This document shows, piece after piece, positions 1-6,744 of a stretch of DNA of 9,044 nt. The position numbers were made by a program, and so were the translations under genes. The notes beneath the pieces are model-generated. The model searched no databases, had not been told where the DNA came from, and worked only from the letters and a program-made list of their open reading frames with translations. Each line of letters opens with the position of its first letter. The stretch's first letter is position 1. The DNA comes from JBQCEE01 sp051960575 (lineage in GTDB: Bacteria > Actinomycetota > Actinomycetes > Mycobacteriales > Jatrophihabitantaceae), in assembly GCF_051960575.1 (NCBI RefSeq), contig NZ_JBQCEE010000431.1:1-9044 (forward strand). The letters are read 5' to 3'.

Positions 1-120
1 TTGGTGTAATTTTATTAAAATCAAACTTTTTCCGTTTGTTTTGTTGGCGCGTTTTTTCCACTTTTTTTTTTTTTTCTTTTTTTTCCTCCTCCCCCGGGGG
101 GGGGGGGGGGGCCGCCGGCC
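1..120. other. Low-complexity, AT-rich and homopolymeric contig end, probably artefactual
   Basis: The first ~60 bases are strongly AT-rich. A 14-base T run (62-75), an 8-base T run (77-84), a short C/T stretch and a 16-base G run (96-111) follow. Nothing else in the window resembles this, and the change to normal GC-rich coding sequence is abrupt at about 112-130. The pattern fits low-quality read ends or a mis-assembled contig terminus rather than biology. Any reading frame through it (poly-Phe, poly-Gly) should be ignored. The true upstream region of the next gene is therefore not visible. Confidence 0.75.
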
Positions 121-154
121 GGCGCGCCCCCACGGCAGCGGCGAGGATGGTCGG

Positions 155-979
155 GTGTCGTCCGACGTCCGCCTGGGTCTGGGCCTAGTGCTGCTGCTGC
201 TCATCGGCTGCGGCGCGCTCACGTTCGCCGGCGTGCACGTGCGGGGCGCCGTCGTCTATGCCGCGGCCCGGGCATCACTGCAGCTGACCGTCGTCGCGCT
301 GGCGTTGCGGGGCGTCTTCGCCGCCCCGTGGGCGGTCGTCGGGGTGCTGGCGCTCATGTACTCGGTGGTCGTCTGGACGGGCAGCCGCCGGCTCACCGGG
401 CTGGACGACGCACCCCGGGCGGTCGCGATCGCGTGCGCCGCCGGCGCGGTCGTGGCGATCGGCATCATCGTCGGGTTGCCGACGCTGAGCCGGGACGTGC
501 GCACGCTGGTCGCGGCGAGCGGCATCGTGCTCGGCGGCACCATGACGGCGGCGACCCTCACCGGGCGGCGCATCCAGCAGGGCGTGCGCGACCGCCGCGC
601 CGAGCTCGAGGGCTGGCTCGCCCTCGGCGCCACCATGCGCGAGGCGGTGCGGCCGATCGCCCGCGACGCGGTGCGCGAGGCGCTGATCCCGGCGCTCGAC
701 CAGACCCGCACCGTCGGCCTGGTCACGCTGCCCGGCGCGTTCGTCGGCGCGCTGCTCGGCGGGGCGGGCGCCGCCCAGGCCGCCCGCTTCCAGATCGTCG
801 TCCTGATCGGGCTGCTCTGCGCCGAGGCGATCACCGCCACCGTGCTGGCCCACCTGCTCGGTGCACCGGCCCACCTGCCGGCCGAGGAGGCCGAGGTCAC
901 CGAACGGCTCAGAGGTCGCCGGCGCGGCGCAGCGCGGGCGCGACGACCAGCCCGACCGCAGCGGGCAGCCAGAAGGTGA
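155..979 (+). CDS. fetB: FetB/UPF0014 family ABC transporter permease (iron export type)
   Basis: This is an integral membrane permease of the FetB (YbbM, UPF0014) family. In E. coli FetB works with the ATPase FetA in iron export. The 274-residue product has several hydrophobic segments (about 8-27, 35-55, 58-75, 88-109, 118-135, 190-204, 212-236). It also has the diagnostic central block: a TGRRIQQ-like stretch (136-142), LALGAT (155-160), a RDAVREALIPALDQTRTVGLVTLPG-type region (170-194), then a GA-rich loop and RFQI (211-214). These align closely with E. coli FetB as I remember it (LSLGAT, RDSIRAALIP, KTVGLVSLPG). I chose the GTG at 155 because a GAGG-like ribosome site lies about 8 nt upstream and the protein then starts at the first membrane segment; earlier in-frame codons run through the homopolymer artefact. 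The Arg/Ala-rich tail after ~residue 250 lies antisense to the end of the convergent neighbour (71-nt overlap) and may not be functional. No FetA is visible; it could lie beyond the contig end. Confidence 0.85.
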   Translation: MSSDVRLGLGLVLLLLIGCGALTFAGVHVRGAVVYAAARASLQLTVVALALRGVFAAPWAVVGVLALMYSVVVWTGSRRLTGLDDAPRAVAIACAAGAVVAIGIIVGLPTLSRDVRTLVAASGIVLGGTMTAATLTGRRIQQGVRDRRAELEGWLALGATMREAVRPIARDAVREALIPALDQTRTVGLVTLPGAFVGALLGGAGAAQAARFQIVVLIGLLCAEAITATVLAHLLGAPAHLPAEEAEVTERLRGRRRGAARARRPARPQRAARR

Positions 980-1943
980 CGAGCCGGAAGACCAGCACCA
1001 CGGCGAAAGCGGGGGCGGCCGACATCCCGGCGGCAAGCAGCACTGCGGCGAACGCGGCGTCCGCCGAGCCGATGCCACCCGGCGTCGGGATGGCGTTGCC
1101 GGCGGCAGCGGCGAGCATGTAGCCGGCCATCAGCGCGCCGAAGTCGGCGACCGGCAGGCCGCCCGGCGGCAGGATCGCCGACGCGGCGAACCCCATGGCC
1201 AGCACGACCGTGGTGGTGGCCGACCCGGCCATCAGCAGCACCACCCGCCCGGGCCGGCGCAGCAGCACCGTGACGCCGCTGCGGAAGTCGGCGGCCGCCC
1301 GGCGCGCCCGGCGCAGGTGGTCGGCCAGGCGGTGCCGGGCGAGGAACACCGCCAGGGACGCGACCAGCCCGGCCGCGCCCACCACGACGAGCCACCAGCC
1401 GCCGAGCGACGGCAGCAGGGTGGTCGCCCGGCCGAGCAGGCTCGGGGCCGCCGAGCCGAGGCCCGCACTGCCGAGTGCGACGCCGACCCCGATGAGCAGG
1501 ACGAATGCGACGAGGTCGGCCAGCCCGCCGAGCACGACGAGCGACGAGACGGCGGCTGCGGCCCGCGTGACGTCGAGACGGCCGCGACGTTGCAGGTAGC
1601 GCCCGAGCACGGTCGCGCCGCCGAGACCTGCGGGCGTGATGCGGTTGGCGGCCGCGGCCACCAGTTGAGCGCCGATGGTCGGGCCGACCGGCAGCGGCAC
1701 GCCGGCAGCGGCGCGGGCGGCCACGGCCGCGGCGAGGTAGTGCATGACAGTGACCGCGAGCAGGCAGAGGACGACGGTGACCGGGACGGCGGCGAGGGCG
1801 CGGGCGAGCGGATCGACCCAGCCGAGCGTGTCCGTCCGCGTGTCGGTGGGGCCCGAGACGAGCGTCTCGATCGCCAGCGCGGTCAGGACCGCAAGGGGGA
1901 GCACCGTCCACGGCGACCGTGCGATCGCGAGCGCTCTCGTCAC
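909..1943 (-). CDS. Flippase-like LPG synthase TM domain protein (UPF0104/YbhN family)
   Basis: This is a 344-residue polytopic membrane protein of the lysylphosphatidylglycerol synthase transmembrane / UPF0104 superfamily (YbhN, AglD-like, 'flippase-like domain'). About eight hydrophobic segments are evident (near 13-28, 50-75, 85-100, 130-157, 182-202, 235-258, 266-282, 295-335). Two family signatures are intact: the ANRITPAGLGGATVLGRY-type loop at 99-116 and the C-terminal GNAIPTPGGIGSADAAF block at 282-298, followed by FRLVTFWLP (319-327). No cytosolic aminoacyl-transfer domain is present, so this is the membrane part alone. Family members move or modify lipids or lipid-linked glycans, but the substrate here cannot be read from sequence. 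The start is GTG (1941-1943). Ribosome-site candidates are GGGGA about 11 nt upstream and a GGGAG that is too close. It converges on and overlaps the fetB tail, and lies 80 bp downstream of the ABC permease on the same strand, so co-transcription is possible. Confidence 0.85.
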   Translation of the reverse strand: MTRALAIARSPWTVLPLAVLTALAIETLVSGPTDTRTDTLGWVDPLARALAAVPVTVVLCLLAVTVMHYLAAAVAARAAAGVPLPVGPTIGAQLVAAAANRITPAGLGGATVLGRYLQRRGRLDVTRAAAAVSSLVVLGGLADLVAFVLLIGVGVALGSAGLGSAAPSLLGRATTLLPSLGGWWLVVVGAAGLVASLAVFLARHRLADHLRRARRAAADFRSGVTVLLRRPGRVVLLMAGSATTTVVLAMGFAASAILPPGGLPVADFGALMAGYMLAAAAGNAIPTPGGIGSADAAFAAVLLAAGMSAAPAFAVVLVFRLVTFWLPAAVGLVVAPALRRAGDL

Positions 1944-1985
1944 ACTCCCATCGTCCCCACCGAGGGTGCTTGGTCACCGCGTCGT

Positions 1986-1997
1986 GGCTGGGAGTCG
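1986..1997 (-). promoter_or_regulatory. 12-bp motif shared with the response-regulator promoter (putative operator)
   Basis: The 80-bp gap upstream of the flippase-like gene contains CGACTCCCAGCC (reverse strand), ending 42 nt before that gene's GTG. The identical 12-mer occurs at 7482-7493, in the same orientation, 27 nt before the response-regulator start. By eye I found the CTGGGAG core only in these two intergenic regions. No convincing -10/-35 pair is visible. A role as operator is inference. Confidence 0.35.
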
Positions 1998-2023
1998 GCT
2001 GCGAATCCGCCGCCCCGACGTCG

Positions 2024-2878
2024 TCAGCTGGTGATGTCCTTCGTGGTGATGCGCGACCAGGCGAGGCTGAGGTAGATCGCCGCGTAGGCGAGGTGCAGCC
2101 CGGTCCAGCGGGTGAGGTCGGCGACGCTGATCGACCGGCGCAGCAGTTCGCCGAAGCCGAGCCAGTTGTGCGTGAGCAGTGCGGGGTGGATGCCGGAGAG
2201 CTGGGGGATCGCGTCCAGCAGGGCGGACAGCACCGCGATGCTCACGGTGGCCGCCATCGCGGCGATCGCGTTCTCGGTCAGCGTCGAGATGAACAACCCG
2301 CCTGCCGCGAGCCCGAACAGTGCGATCGAGACGTAGACGACGATGCCGAGCGTGCGCAGCAGGGCTGATCCGATGCCGACGGTGTCGCCCGACAGCAGCA
2401 CCAGGGCATGCAGCCCGAACAGCGCCGCGCCGACGACCAGTCCGACCACGGCGACCAGCACGACGGCGAGCGCCGTGAAGGTCGCGACGGCGAGCGACTT
2501 CACGGCCAGCAGCCGCCCGCGCGTCACCGGCACGGTGAGGAGGTAGCGCAAGGTGCCCAGGCCGGCCTCGCCGGCGATCGAGTCGCCGGCGACGACGCTG
2601 ATGACCAGGGGCAGGAAGAACGGGATCGCGACCGTCAGCGCGGTGAAGACGAGGAACAGCCCGTTGCCGGTGACCCGGCTCAGGAACTCCGGTCCGTCGC
2701 CCCCGCGTGGTGCACTCACCTTCACCGCGATGCCGATGAACAGCGGCACAAGGCCGAGGACGGCGAGCAACACCTGGTTGCGCCGCCGGCGCAGGATCAG
2801 CCGCATCTCGCCGCGGTAGAGCCGCAGGAACGCGCCGCGGTAGCGCGCGGGTGGCGGCAGAATGTCAGCTGCGGACAT
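2024..2878 (-). CDS. ABC-2 type transporter permease
   Basis: This 284-residue integral membrane subunit belongs to an ABC-2 type exporter, encoded directly after its ATPase. It begins with a basic cytosolic N-terminus (YRGEMRLILRRRRN, 21-34). About six membrane segments follow (near 36-53, 73-97, 128-157, 177-199, 203-224, 259-274). The segment GDSIAGEAGLGTLRYLLTVP (98-117) is the typical cytoplasmic coupling stretch of this family (E-x-G-T-L-R-x-L-L-x-x-P-V). I placed the start at the ATG at 2876-2878 because GGGAGG (2885-2890) sits 6 nt upstream. A longer frame reaching 3028 would only run over the ATPase gene. Its first 14 nt overlap the end of the ATPase gene, which suggests translational coupling. 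Substrate unknown; the nearby secreted LolA-like protein and sensor kinase hint at an envelope role. Confidence 0.88.
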   Translation of the reverse strand: MSAADILPPPARYRGAFLRLYRGEMRLILRRRRNQVLLAVLGLVPLFIGIAVKVSAPRGGDGPEFLSRVTGNGLFLVFTALTVAIPFFLPLVISVVAGDSIAGEAGLGTLRYLLTVPVTRGRLLAVKSLAVATFTALAVVLVAVVGLVVGAALFGLHALVLLSGDTVGIGSALLRTLGIVVYVSIALFGLAAGGLFISTLTENAIAAMAATVSIAVLSALLDAIPQLSGIHPALLTHNWLGFGELLRRSISVADLTRWTGLHLAYAAIYLSLAWSRITTKDITS

Positions 2879-3800
2879 CGAAGCCCTCCCCGGTGATCGA
2901 CACGAAGAGGTCCTCGAGGTCCGGCCGGTCGACCTGCAGCCCGCGCAGACGCACCCCGGCGCGCACGAGGGCAGCTGCGGCGTCCTCGACCAGCACGGCG
3001 TGGAGGCGGGCCGTGACGATGCCGTCATGGCCGATGGGTTCGGCGGCGAGGCCGAGGTCGACCAGCACGCGCACGGCCGGTTCGACGTCCGGTGTCTCGA
3101 TCCGCAGCAGCGGTGCCTCGCCGCTCAGCACCTCGGCGAGCGGGCCCTGCCGCACCAGGCGTCCCGCCGCCATCATGCCGACGTGGGTGGCGACCTGCTC
3201 GATCTCGCTGAGCAGGTGGCTCGAGACGAGCACCGTCGTGCCGTCGGTGGCGAGCTCCCGGATGAGACGGCGCACCTCGCGCGTGCCCTGCGGGTCGAGA
3301 CCGTTGGTGGGCTCGTCCAGGATGAGCAGGTCGCGCGGCTGCAGCAGCGCGGCCGCCAGACCGAGCCGCTGCTTCATGCCGAGTGAGTAGTTGCGGTACT
3401 TCTTGCCCGCGGCGGCGGTGAGGCCGACCCGGGCGAGCGCTGCATCGATGCGTGCCGCCGATGTCGCCGGATCGGCCGTGGCGTCGGCGGAGTCGAGGCG
3501 CCGCAGGTTGTCCAGGCCGGTCACGTAGGGGTGGAAGGCCGGCCCCTCGATGAGCGCACCGACGCGAGGCAGCACGGCCGCAGCCTGGGCCGGCATGGGC
3601 CGCCCGAGCACCTCAATCGACCCGCCGTCGGCCGAGAGCAGACCGAGCAACATGCGGATGGTCGTCGTCTTTCCCGACCCGTTCGGCCCCAGGAACCCGT
3701 AGATCGCGCCCCGTGGCACCTCGAGGCTGACGGCGTCGACGGCCACCTGCTCGCCGAAGCGGCGGGTGAGCCCGTCGGTCGCGACGGCGGCGGTGGTCAA
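2865..3800 (-). CDS. ABC transporter ATP-binding protein (ABC-2 exporter ATPase)
   Basis: This 311-residue ATPase powers the permease encoded immediately downstream. Motifs appear in order: Walker A GPNGSGKTT (38-46); a degenerate Q-loop region GALIEGPAFHPYVTG (81-95) with Glu where Gln is common, as in the BcrA/NatA-like subgroup; signature YSLGMKQR (138-145); Walker B LLILDEPT (158-165); D-loop GLDP (167-170); and H-loop SSHLLSE with His195. A ~100-residue C-terminal extension (211-311) ends in DRPDLEDLFVSITGEG, common in exporters of this class. The start is TTG at 3798-3800: no earlier start exists in frame and it lies 1 nt after the stop of the preceding gene, so translation is probably coupled. 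No good Shine-Dalgarno is visible. All catalytic residues look intact. Confidence 0.93.
   Translation of the reverse strand: MTTAAVATDGLTRRFGEQVAVDAVSLEVPRGAIYGFLGPNGSGKTTTIRMLLGLLSADGGSIEVLGRPMPAQAAAVLPRVGALIEGPAFHPYVTGLDNLRRLDSADATADPATSAARIDAALARVGLTAAAGKKYRNYSLGMKQRLGLAAALLQPRDLLILDEPTNGLDPQGTREVRRLIRELATDGTTVLVSSHLLSEIEQVATHVGMMAAGRLVRQGPLAEVLSGEAPLLRIETPDVEPAVRVLVDLGLAAEPIGHDGIVTARLHAVLVEDAAAALVRAGVRLRGLQVDRPDLEDLFVSITGEGFDVRS
2885..2890 (-). promoter_or_regulatory. Ribosome binding site GGGAGG of the ABC permease
   Basis: GGGAGG on the reverse strand lies 6 nt upstream of the ATG at 2876-2878, inside the end of the ATPase gene. It is one of the two best-formed Shine-Dalgarno sites in the window and fixes the permease start. 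Confidence 0.75.
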
Positions 3801-3801
3801 G

Positions 3802-4899
3802 TCAGTGCGCGACCGAGGCGAGGTACGCCGGGGTCACCGCGCCGGCCCACGCGGTACCGTCGGGCTCGATGAGCACGTTCACCAGGGCGGTGTGCAGCAG
3901 CCGGGCTCCGGACGAGCCGTACGGGCTCGTCGCGTCGCGCAGCATGCCACCGGTCAGCGCACTCGCGGCGCCGGCGGGGATGCGCGCCACCGTCGTCCAG
4001 CCGTCACCGACCGCCGTCATCCGGGCACCCGCGTGCTGGGTGGCGTCCGGAGGCGTCGCCGGCGAGTGGTCACCGTGCCAGTGCCGCTCGGTCGTGAGCG
4101 GGTTGCCGGTGCTCACCGTCGCGCCCTTCGGCACCGCGTAGCTGAACACCGACGCGGCGGGCGTCGCGAAGCGCACGTGGCTGAAGCCGACGGTGAACGC
4201 CGGAGTCGCCGAGCTCGTCGAGAAGATCTGCACCTGCAGCGGCACGAAGGTCTTCCCGTCGATGGAAATGGTGACCGCGCGGACGGTCGAGTCGCTGCTC
4301 TTCGGCGCGAGCCGAAGCGTGTAGGCGGCGCGGCCGGCGACGTACCGGCTGGTGTCGACGCTGACGTCGGTGGTCGGATCGACGGCCTTGAGCAGCTTCG
4401 CGGCGAGGGCGGTCGGGTCCTCCGGCGTCTCGGTGGTGTCGGGTCGTCGGTCGGCCTTCGCGGCAGGCAGGGTCGTGTGGGTGGCCGTGTTCGAGTCGGA
4501 CGTGTAGGTCCACACGTCGCGGCCGTTGTGCACGACCTCGGCCTCGGACAGCTGCCCGGTCAGCGCGATGCGCTGACGAGCCGGGCCGTCCAGCCAGAGC
4601 TTCGCGTCGTGCGAGCCGGTGACGAACGACGTCCACGACAGCGAGGCGCTCGACGCGCCGCCGGGCAGGTCGGGCAGGCCGAGCGACGCCGCCTCGTGCA
4701 CCACACCGGACAGGTGCACCGTGCGCACCTGCTCGACCTTGGCGATGAGCTGCTGGGCGGACAGTCCGGCCAGCTGGGGGACAGCGGCCGACGAACTGCC
4801 GCTGCTGAGGGCGACGACGCCGACGACGGCGCCTGCGACGATCACCGGTGCCGACCACGGGAGCAGACGGCGGGTCAGTGGGCGGTGCGACGTGCTCAT
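3802..4899 (-). CDS. Secreted LolA-like (DUF2092-type) protein, first gene of ABC exporter operon
   Basis: This 365-residue protein has an N-terminal export signal: basic residues (HRPLTRR, 5-11), a hydrophobic core (15-31) and a small-residue SSGSSSAA region (32-39) resembling a cleavage site. The mature part looks like the actinobacterial proteins annotated as LolA or DUF2092. It has an amphipathic opening LSAQQLIAKVEQVRTVHLSGVV (46-67), then alternating beta-strand segments with hydrophilic turns (GSHDAKLWLDG, GRDVWTYTSDS, SRYVAGRAAYTLRLAP, SIDGKTFVPLQVQIFS, VGFSHVRFATPA), ending in a VLIEPDGTAWAGAVTP motif. There is no lipobox Cys. A His-rich turn HWHGDH (273-278) is noticeable. LolA-fold proteins bind lipids or hydrophobic ligands in a beta-barrel cup; actinobacteria lack the Gram-negative Lol pathway, so the role differs and is unproven. 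I chose the ATG at 4897-4899 because it starts the signal peptide; the frame extends further upstream without family-like sequence. It ends 1 nt before the ATPase gene. Confidence 0.8.
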   Translation of the reverse strand: MSTSHRPLTRRLLPWSAPVIVAGAVVGVVALSSGSSSAAVPQLAGLSAQQLIAKVEQVRTVHLSGVVHEAASLGLPDLPGGASSASLSWTSFVTGSHDAKLWLDGPARQRIALTGQLSEAEVVHNGRDVWTYTSDSNTATHTTLPAAKADRRPDTTETPEDPTALAAKLLKAVDPTTDVSVDTSRYVAGRAAYTLRLAPKSSDSTVRAVTISIDGKTFVPLQVQIFSTSSATPAFTVGFSHVRFATPAASVFSYAVPKGATVSTGNPLTTERHWHGDHSPATPPDATQHAGARMTAVGDGWTTVARIPAGAASALTGGMLRDATSPYGSSGARLLHTALVNVLIEPDGTAWAGAVTPAYLASVAH

Positions 4900-4941
4900 G
4901 CGTCCAGCATGCGCCGTGCAGCTGTGAATGCACGGGCCCGG

Positions 4942-4960
4942 CCTGACCACGACCTGACCA
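4942..4960. repeat. Tandem 8-bp direct repeat with 11-bp period upstream of the LolA-like operon
   Basis: CCTGACCA occurs at 4942-4949 and again, perfectly, at 4953-4960, with a 3-bp spacer (reverse strand TGGTCAGG, twice). The 11-bp period puts both copies on the same helical face, which is the layout OmpR/PhoB-family dimers use. The repeat lies 42 bp upstream of the LolA-like start, where an activator could act. Binding by the neighbouring response regulator is inference. The 7-bp core GGTCAGG also occurs elsewhere in the window, so the sequence alone is not specific. Confidence 0.4.
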
Positions 4961-4988
4961 TCGAGCCCCGATCCGGACGCGACGCGGG

Positions 4989-5096
4989 TCAGGCGACGGC
5001 GATCGGGCCCTCGCCCAGATCCGAGGCGTTGCCGGTGCGGAGATTCCACCATCCGAGCACTGCCCCGACCAGGATGCCGAGCACGTAGCGCGTCAT
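4989..5096 (-). CDS. Possible 35-residue single-pass membrane peptide
   Basis: An ATG at 5094-5096 opens a 35-codon frame. The product has a short basic N-terminus (MTR), one hydrophobic segment (YVLGILVGAVLGWWNL, 4-19) and a polar tail ending GEGPIAVA. GAGGA lies about 10 nt upstream, a slightly long but usable spacing. It sits alone between the kinase gene and the LolA-like gene on the same strand. The codon use and the clean membrane segment make it look more real than the background frames, but I do not recognise a family and length gives little statistical support. The frame is open upstream to 5249, over the kinase C-terminus; that extension is Arg/Pro-rich and looks non-coding. Confidence 0.4.
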   Translation of the reverse strand: MTRYVLGILVGAVLGWWNLRTGNASDLGEGPIAVA

Positions 5097-5144
5097 GCCG
5101 ACACCATCCTCGACGCGGATGAACGCCGCCTGACCCCGACCCGA

Positions 5145-5196
5145 CGCGCGGCTGTCCGCGCGGCGGCCGGTCGGCAGCCCGGCGTCAGCGCCGGGC
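5145..5196 (-). terminator. Two consecutive GC-rich hairpins at the end of the kinase gene (putative terminator)
   Basis: GCCCGGCG-TCAG-CGCCGGGC (5177-5196) is a perfect 8-bp stem with a 4-nt loop that contains the kinase stop codon. Just downstream on the reverse strand, CGCGCGG-CTGT-CCGCGCG (5145-5162) is a perfect 7-bp stem with another tetraloop. Neither is followed by a U tract. Such 'I-shaped' stems are proposed as terminators in high-GC actinobacteria. If active, they would separate the two-component operon from the small peptide and LolA-like/ABC unit. Confidence 0.4.
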
Positions 5197-6744
5197 GATC
5201 GCCGGCGCGGCGAGCAGGGGCAGGCTGACCCGGAAGGTCGCGCCGGCACCCGGGGCGGTGTCGACGGTGATCGTGCCGCCGTGGCCGGCGATCAGGGCCG
5301 AGACGATCGCCAGGCCCAGGCCGGTGCCACCGTCGGTGCGGCGGGCCTGGTCGGCCCGATAGAAGCGTTCGAAGACGTGCGCAGCGACCTCCGGATCCAT
5401 GCCCGGGCCGCGGTCGGCGACCTCGAGGGCGACCGTGTCGCCGGCGGTCGCGACGCGGACGGTGACCGGCGTGCCGGCCGGCGTGTGCTTCAGCGCGTTC
5501 ATCACCAGGGTGGCGAGCACCTGCCGCAGCCGAGCCTCGTCGCCGACCACCACCGGCAAGGGGTCGGTGTTCCCGACCGAGAGCGTGATGGGGCGGTCGG
5601 GGTCGATCGCGCGGGCGTCGTGCACGGCGTCGGTGGCCAGCTCGAGCACGTCCACCGGCGCCTGCGCCAACGGACGCTCCTGGTCCATGCGCGCCAGCAG
5701 CAGGAGGTCCTCGACCAGCACGCCCATGCGCTGCGCCTCCGCCTCGATCCGCTGCATCACCCGCTCGAGGTCGTCCGGGTCGGTGACGGCACCCTGGCGG
5801 TAGAGCTCGGCGAAGCCGCGGATCGACGTGAGGGGCGTGCGCAGCTCGTGGCTGGCGTCGGCGACGAAGCGGCGCATGCGCTGCTCCGACTCGCGCGCGG
5901 CCGACTCGCTCACGCGCGCCTTCTCCTCCGACGTCCGCGCGGCCTGCTCCGACGCGGCACGCTCGGCGAAGGCCCGCTCGATGTCGTTCAGCATGGCGTT
6001 CAGGGCAAGACCGAGCTGGCCGACCTCGGTGCGCGGATCGGCCTCGGGCACGCGGTGCGAGAGGTCACCAGCCGCGATGTCGGCCGCGGTGCGCTCGACC
6101 TCGCGCAGCGGCCGCATGCTGGCGCGCACGACGAGGTACCCGGCGCCCGCGACGACGACGAGCGTGATCGCCCCGATGATCAGCTCGAGCAGCTCGAGAT
6201 GGTGCACGGTGCTGGACACACCGCCGAGACCGGCGGCGATGAACAGCGTGTACTGATCCCCGTCGTCGGTGTACGGCACGGCGAGCACCCGCCACTGGTC
6301 GTCGCCCTGCACCGCGTTCACCGTGTACCACTGCTGGTGCGTGACGAGCCCGATCTCGGGCAGGTCGGGCAGCGACCGGGTCTGGTCGGCGAAGGCGCTG
6401 TTGATGTAGACCTGCGTGCCGGACGCGTCGTGCAGCGCGGCGACGTACTCGCTCGGCAGCCCGTTGCGAGCGTCGGCGCGCCCGGGCGGCGGCCCGCTGT
6501 GGTCGTCCGGGTCCAGCTGCGTGCTGTAGTCGCCCAGTGCGTGCTCGATGATCTGGTGCTGCGCGGCGACGAGGTTGCCGTCGAGGCGTCCGACGAGGTA
6601 GTTGCGCAACGTCGCCGCGCCGGCGAACCCGGCAGCTCCGAGCGCGACGGTCACCAGCAGCAGCATCGTGGCGACGAGCTTGACGCGCAGGGGCGTGCGC
6701 GCCCAGCGACGCCTCGGCGCGGACAGTGCTGTCAGCACGCTCAT
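5185..6744 (-). CDS. Membrane sensor histidine kinase of the adjacent PhoP-like regulator
   Basis: This 519-residue HisKA sensor kinase has, in order: basic N-terminus and TM1 (about 22-44); an extracytoplasmic sensor region (45-183) with no recognised domain; TM2 (about 185-208); HAMP (about 205-258, RPLREVERTAADIAAGDLSHRV); and an Ala/Glu/Ser-rich helical linker (258-290). The dimerisation/phosphoacceptor domain follows with FVADASHELRTPLTSIRG (293-310, His299). The ATPase domain has an N-box around VMNALKH (Asn416), G1 DRGPGMD (444-450), F-box FERFYR (458-463) and G2 GGTGLGL (472-478). All catalytic residues are present. The phosphoacceptor block, including GFAELYRQGA, is of the type seen in mycobacterial TrcS/PhoR kinases. 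The start ATG (6742-6744) overlaps the regulator's stop as ATGA, so translation is coupled and the two are almost certainly cognate. Upstream in-frame codons only overlay the regulator gene. The signal sensed is unknown. Confidence 0.93.
   Translation of the reverse strand: MSVLTALSAPRRRWARTPLRVKLVATMLLLVTVALGAAGFAGAATLRNYLVGRLDGNLVAAQHQIIEHALGDYSTQLDPDDHSGPPPGRADARNGLPSEYVAALHDASGTQVYINSAFADQTRSLPDLPEIGLVTHQQWYTVNAVQGDDQWRVLAVPYTDDGDQYTLFIAAGLGGVSSTVHHLELLELIIGAITLVVVAGAGYLVVRASMRPLREVERTAADIAAGDLSHRVPEADPRTEVGQLGLALNAMLNDIERAFAERAASEQAARTSEEKARVSESAARESEQRMRRFVADASHELRTPLTSIRGFAELYRQGAVTDPDDLERVMQRIEAEAQRMGVLVEDLLLLARMDQERPLAQAPVDVLELATDAVHDARAIDPDRPITLSVGNTDPLPVVVGDEARLRQVLATLVMNALKHTPAGTPVTVRVATAGDTVALEVADRGPGMDPEVAAHVFERFYRADQARRTDGGTGLGLAIVSALIAGHGGTITVDTAPGAGATFRVSLPLLAAPAIARR

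Noticed and set aside
256..1977. Very long (573-codon) reverse-strand open frame across fetB and the flippase-like gene
   Set aside because: It is Arg/Pro/Gly-rich with no domain and overlaps two recognised membrane proteins. It is a high-GC shadow frame.
2865..4899. MacAB-like or lantibiotic-immunity assignment for the ABC operon
   Set aside because: No MacA-type adaptor, no lantibiotic genes and no specific immunity-protein motif; only the general ABC-2 exporter class is supported.
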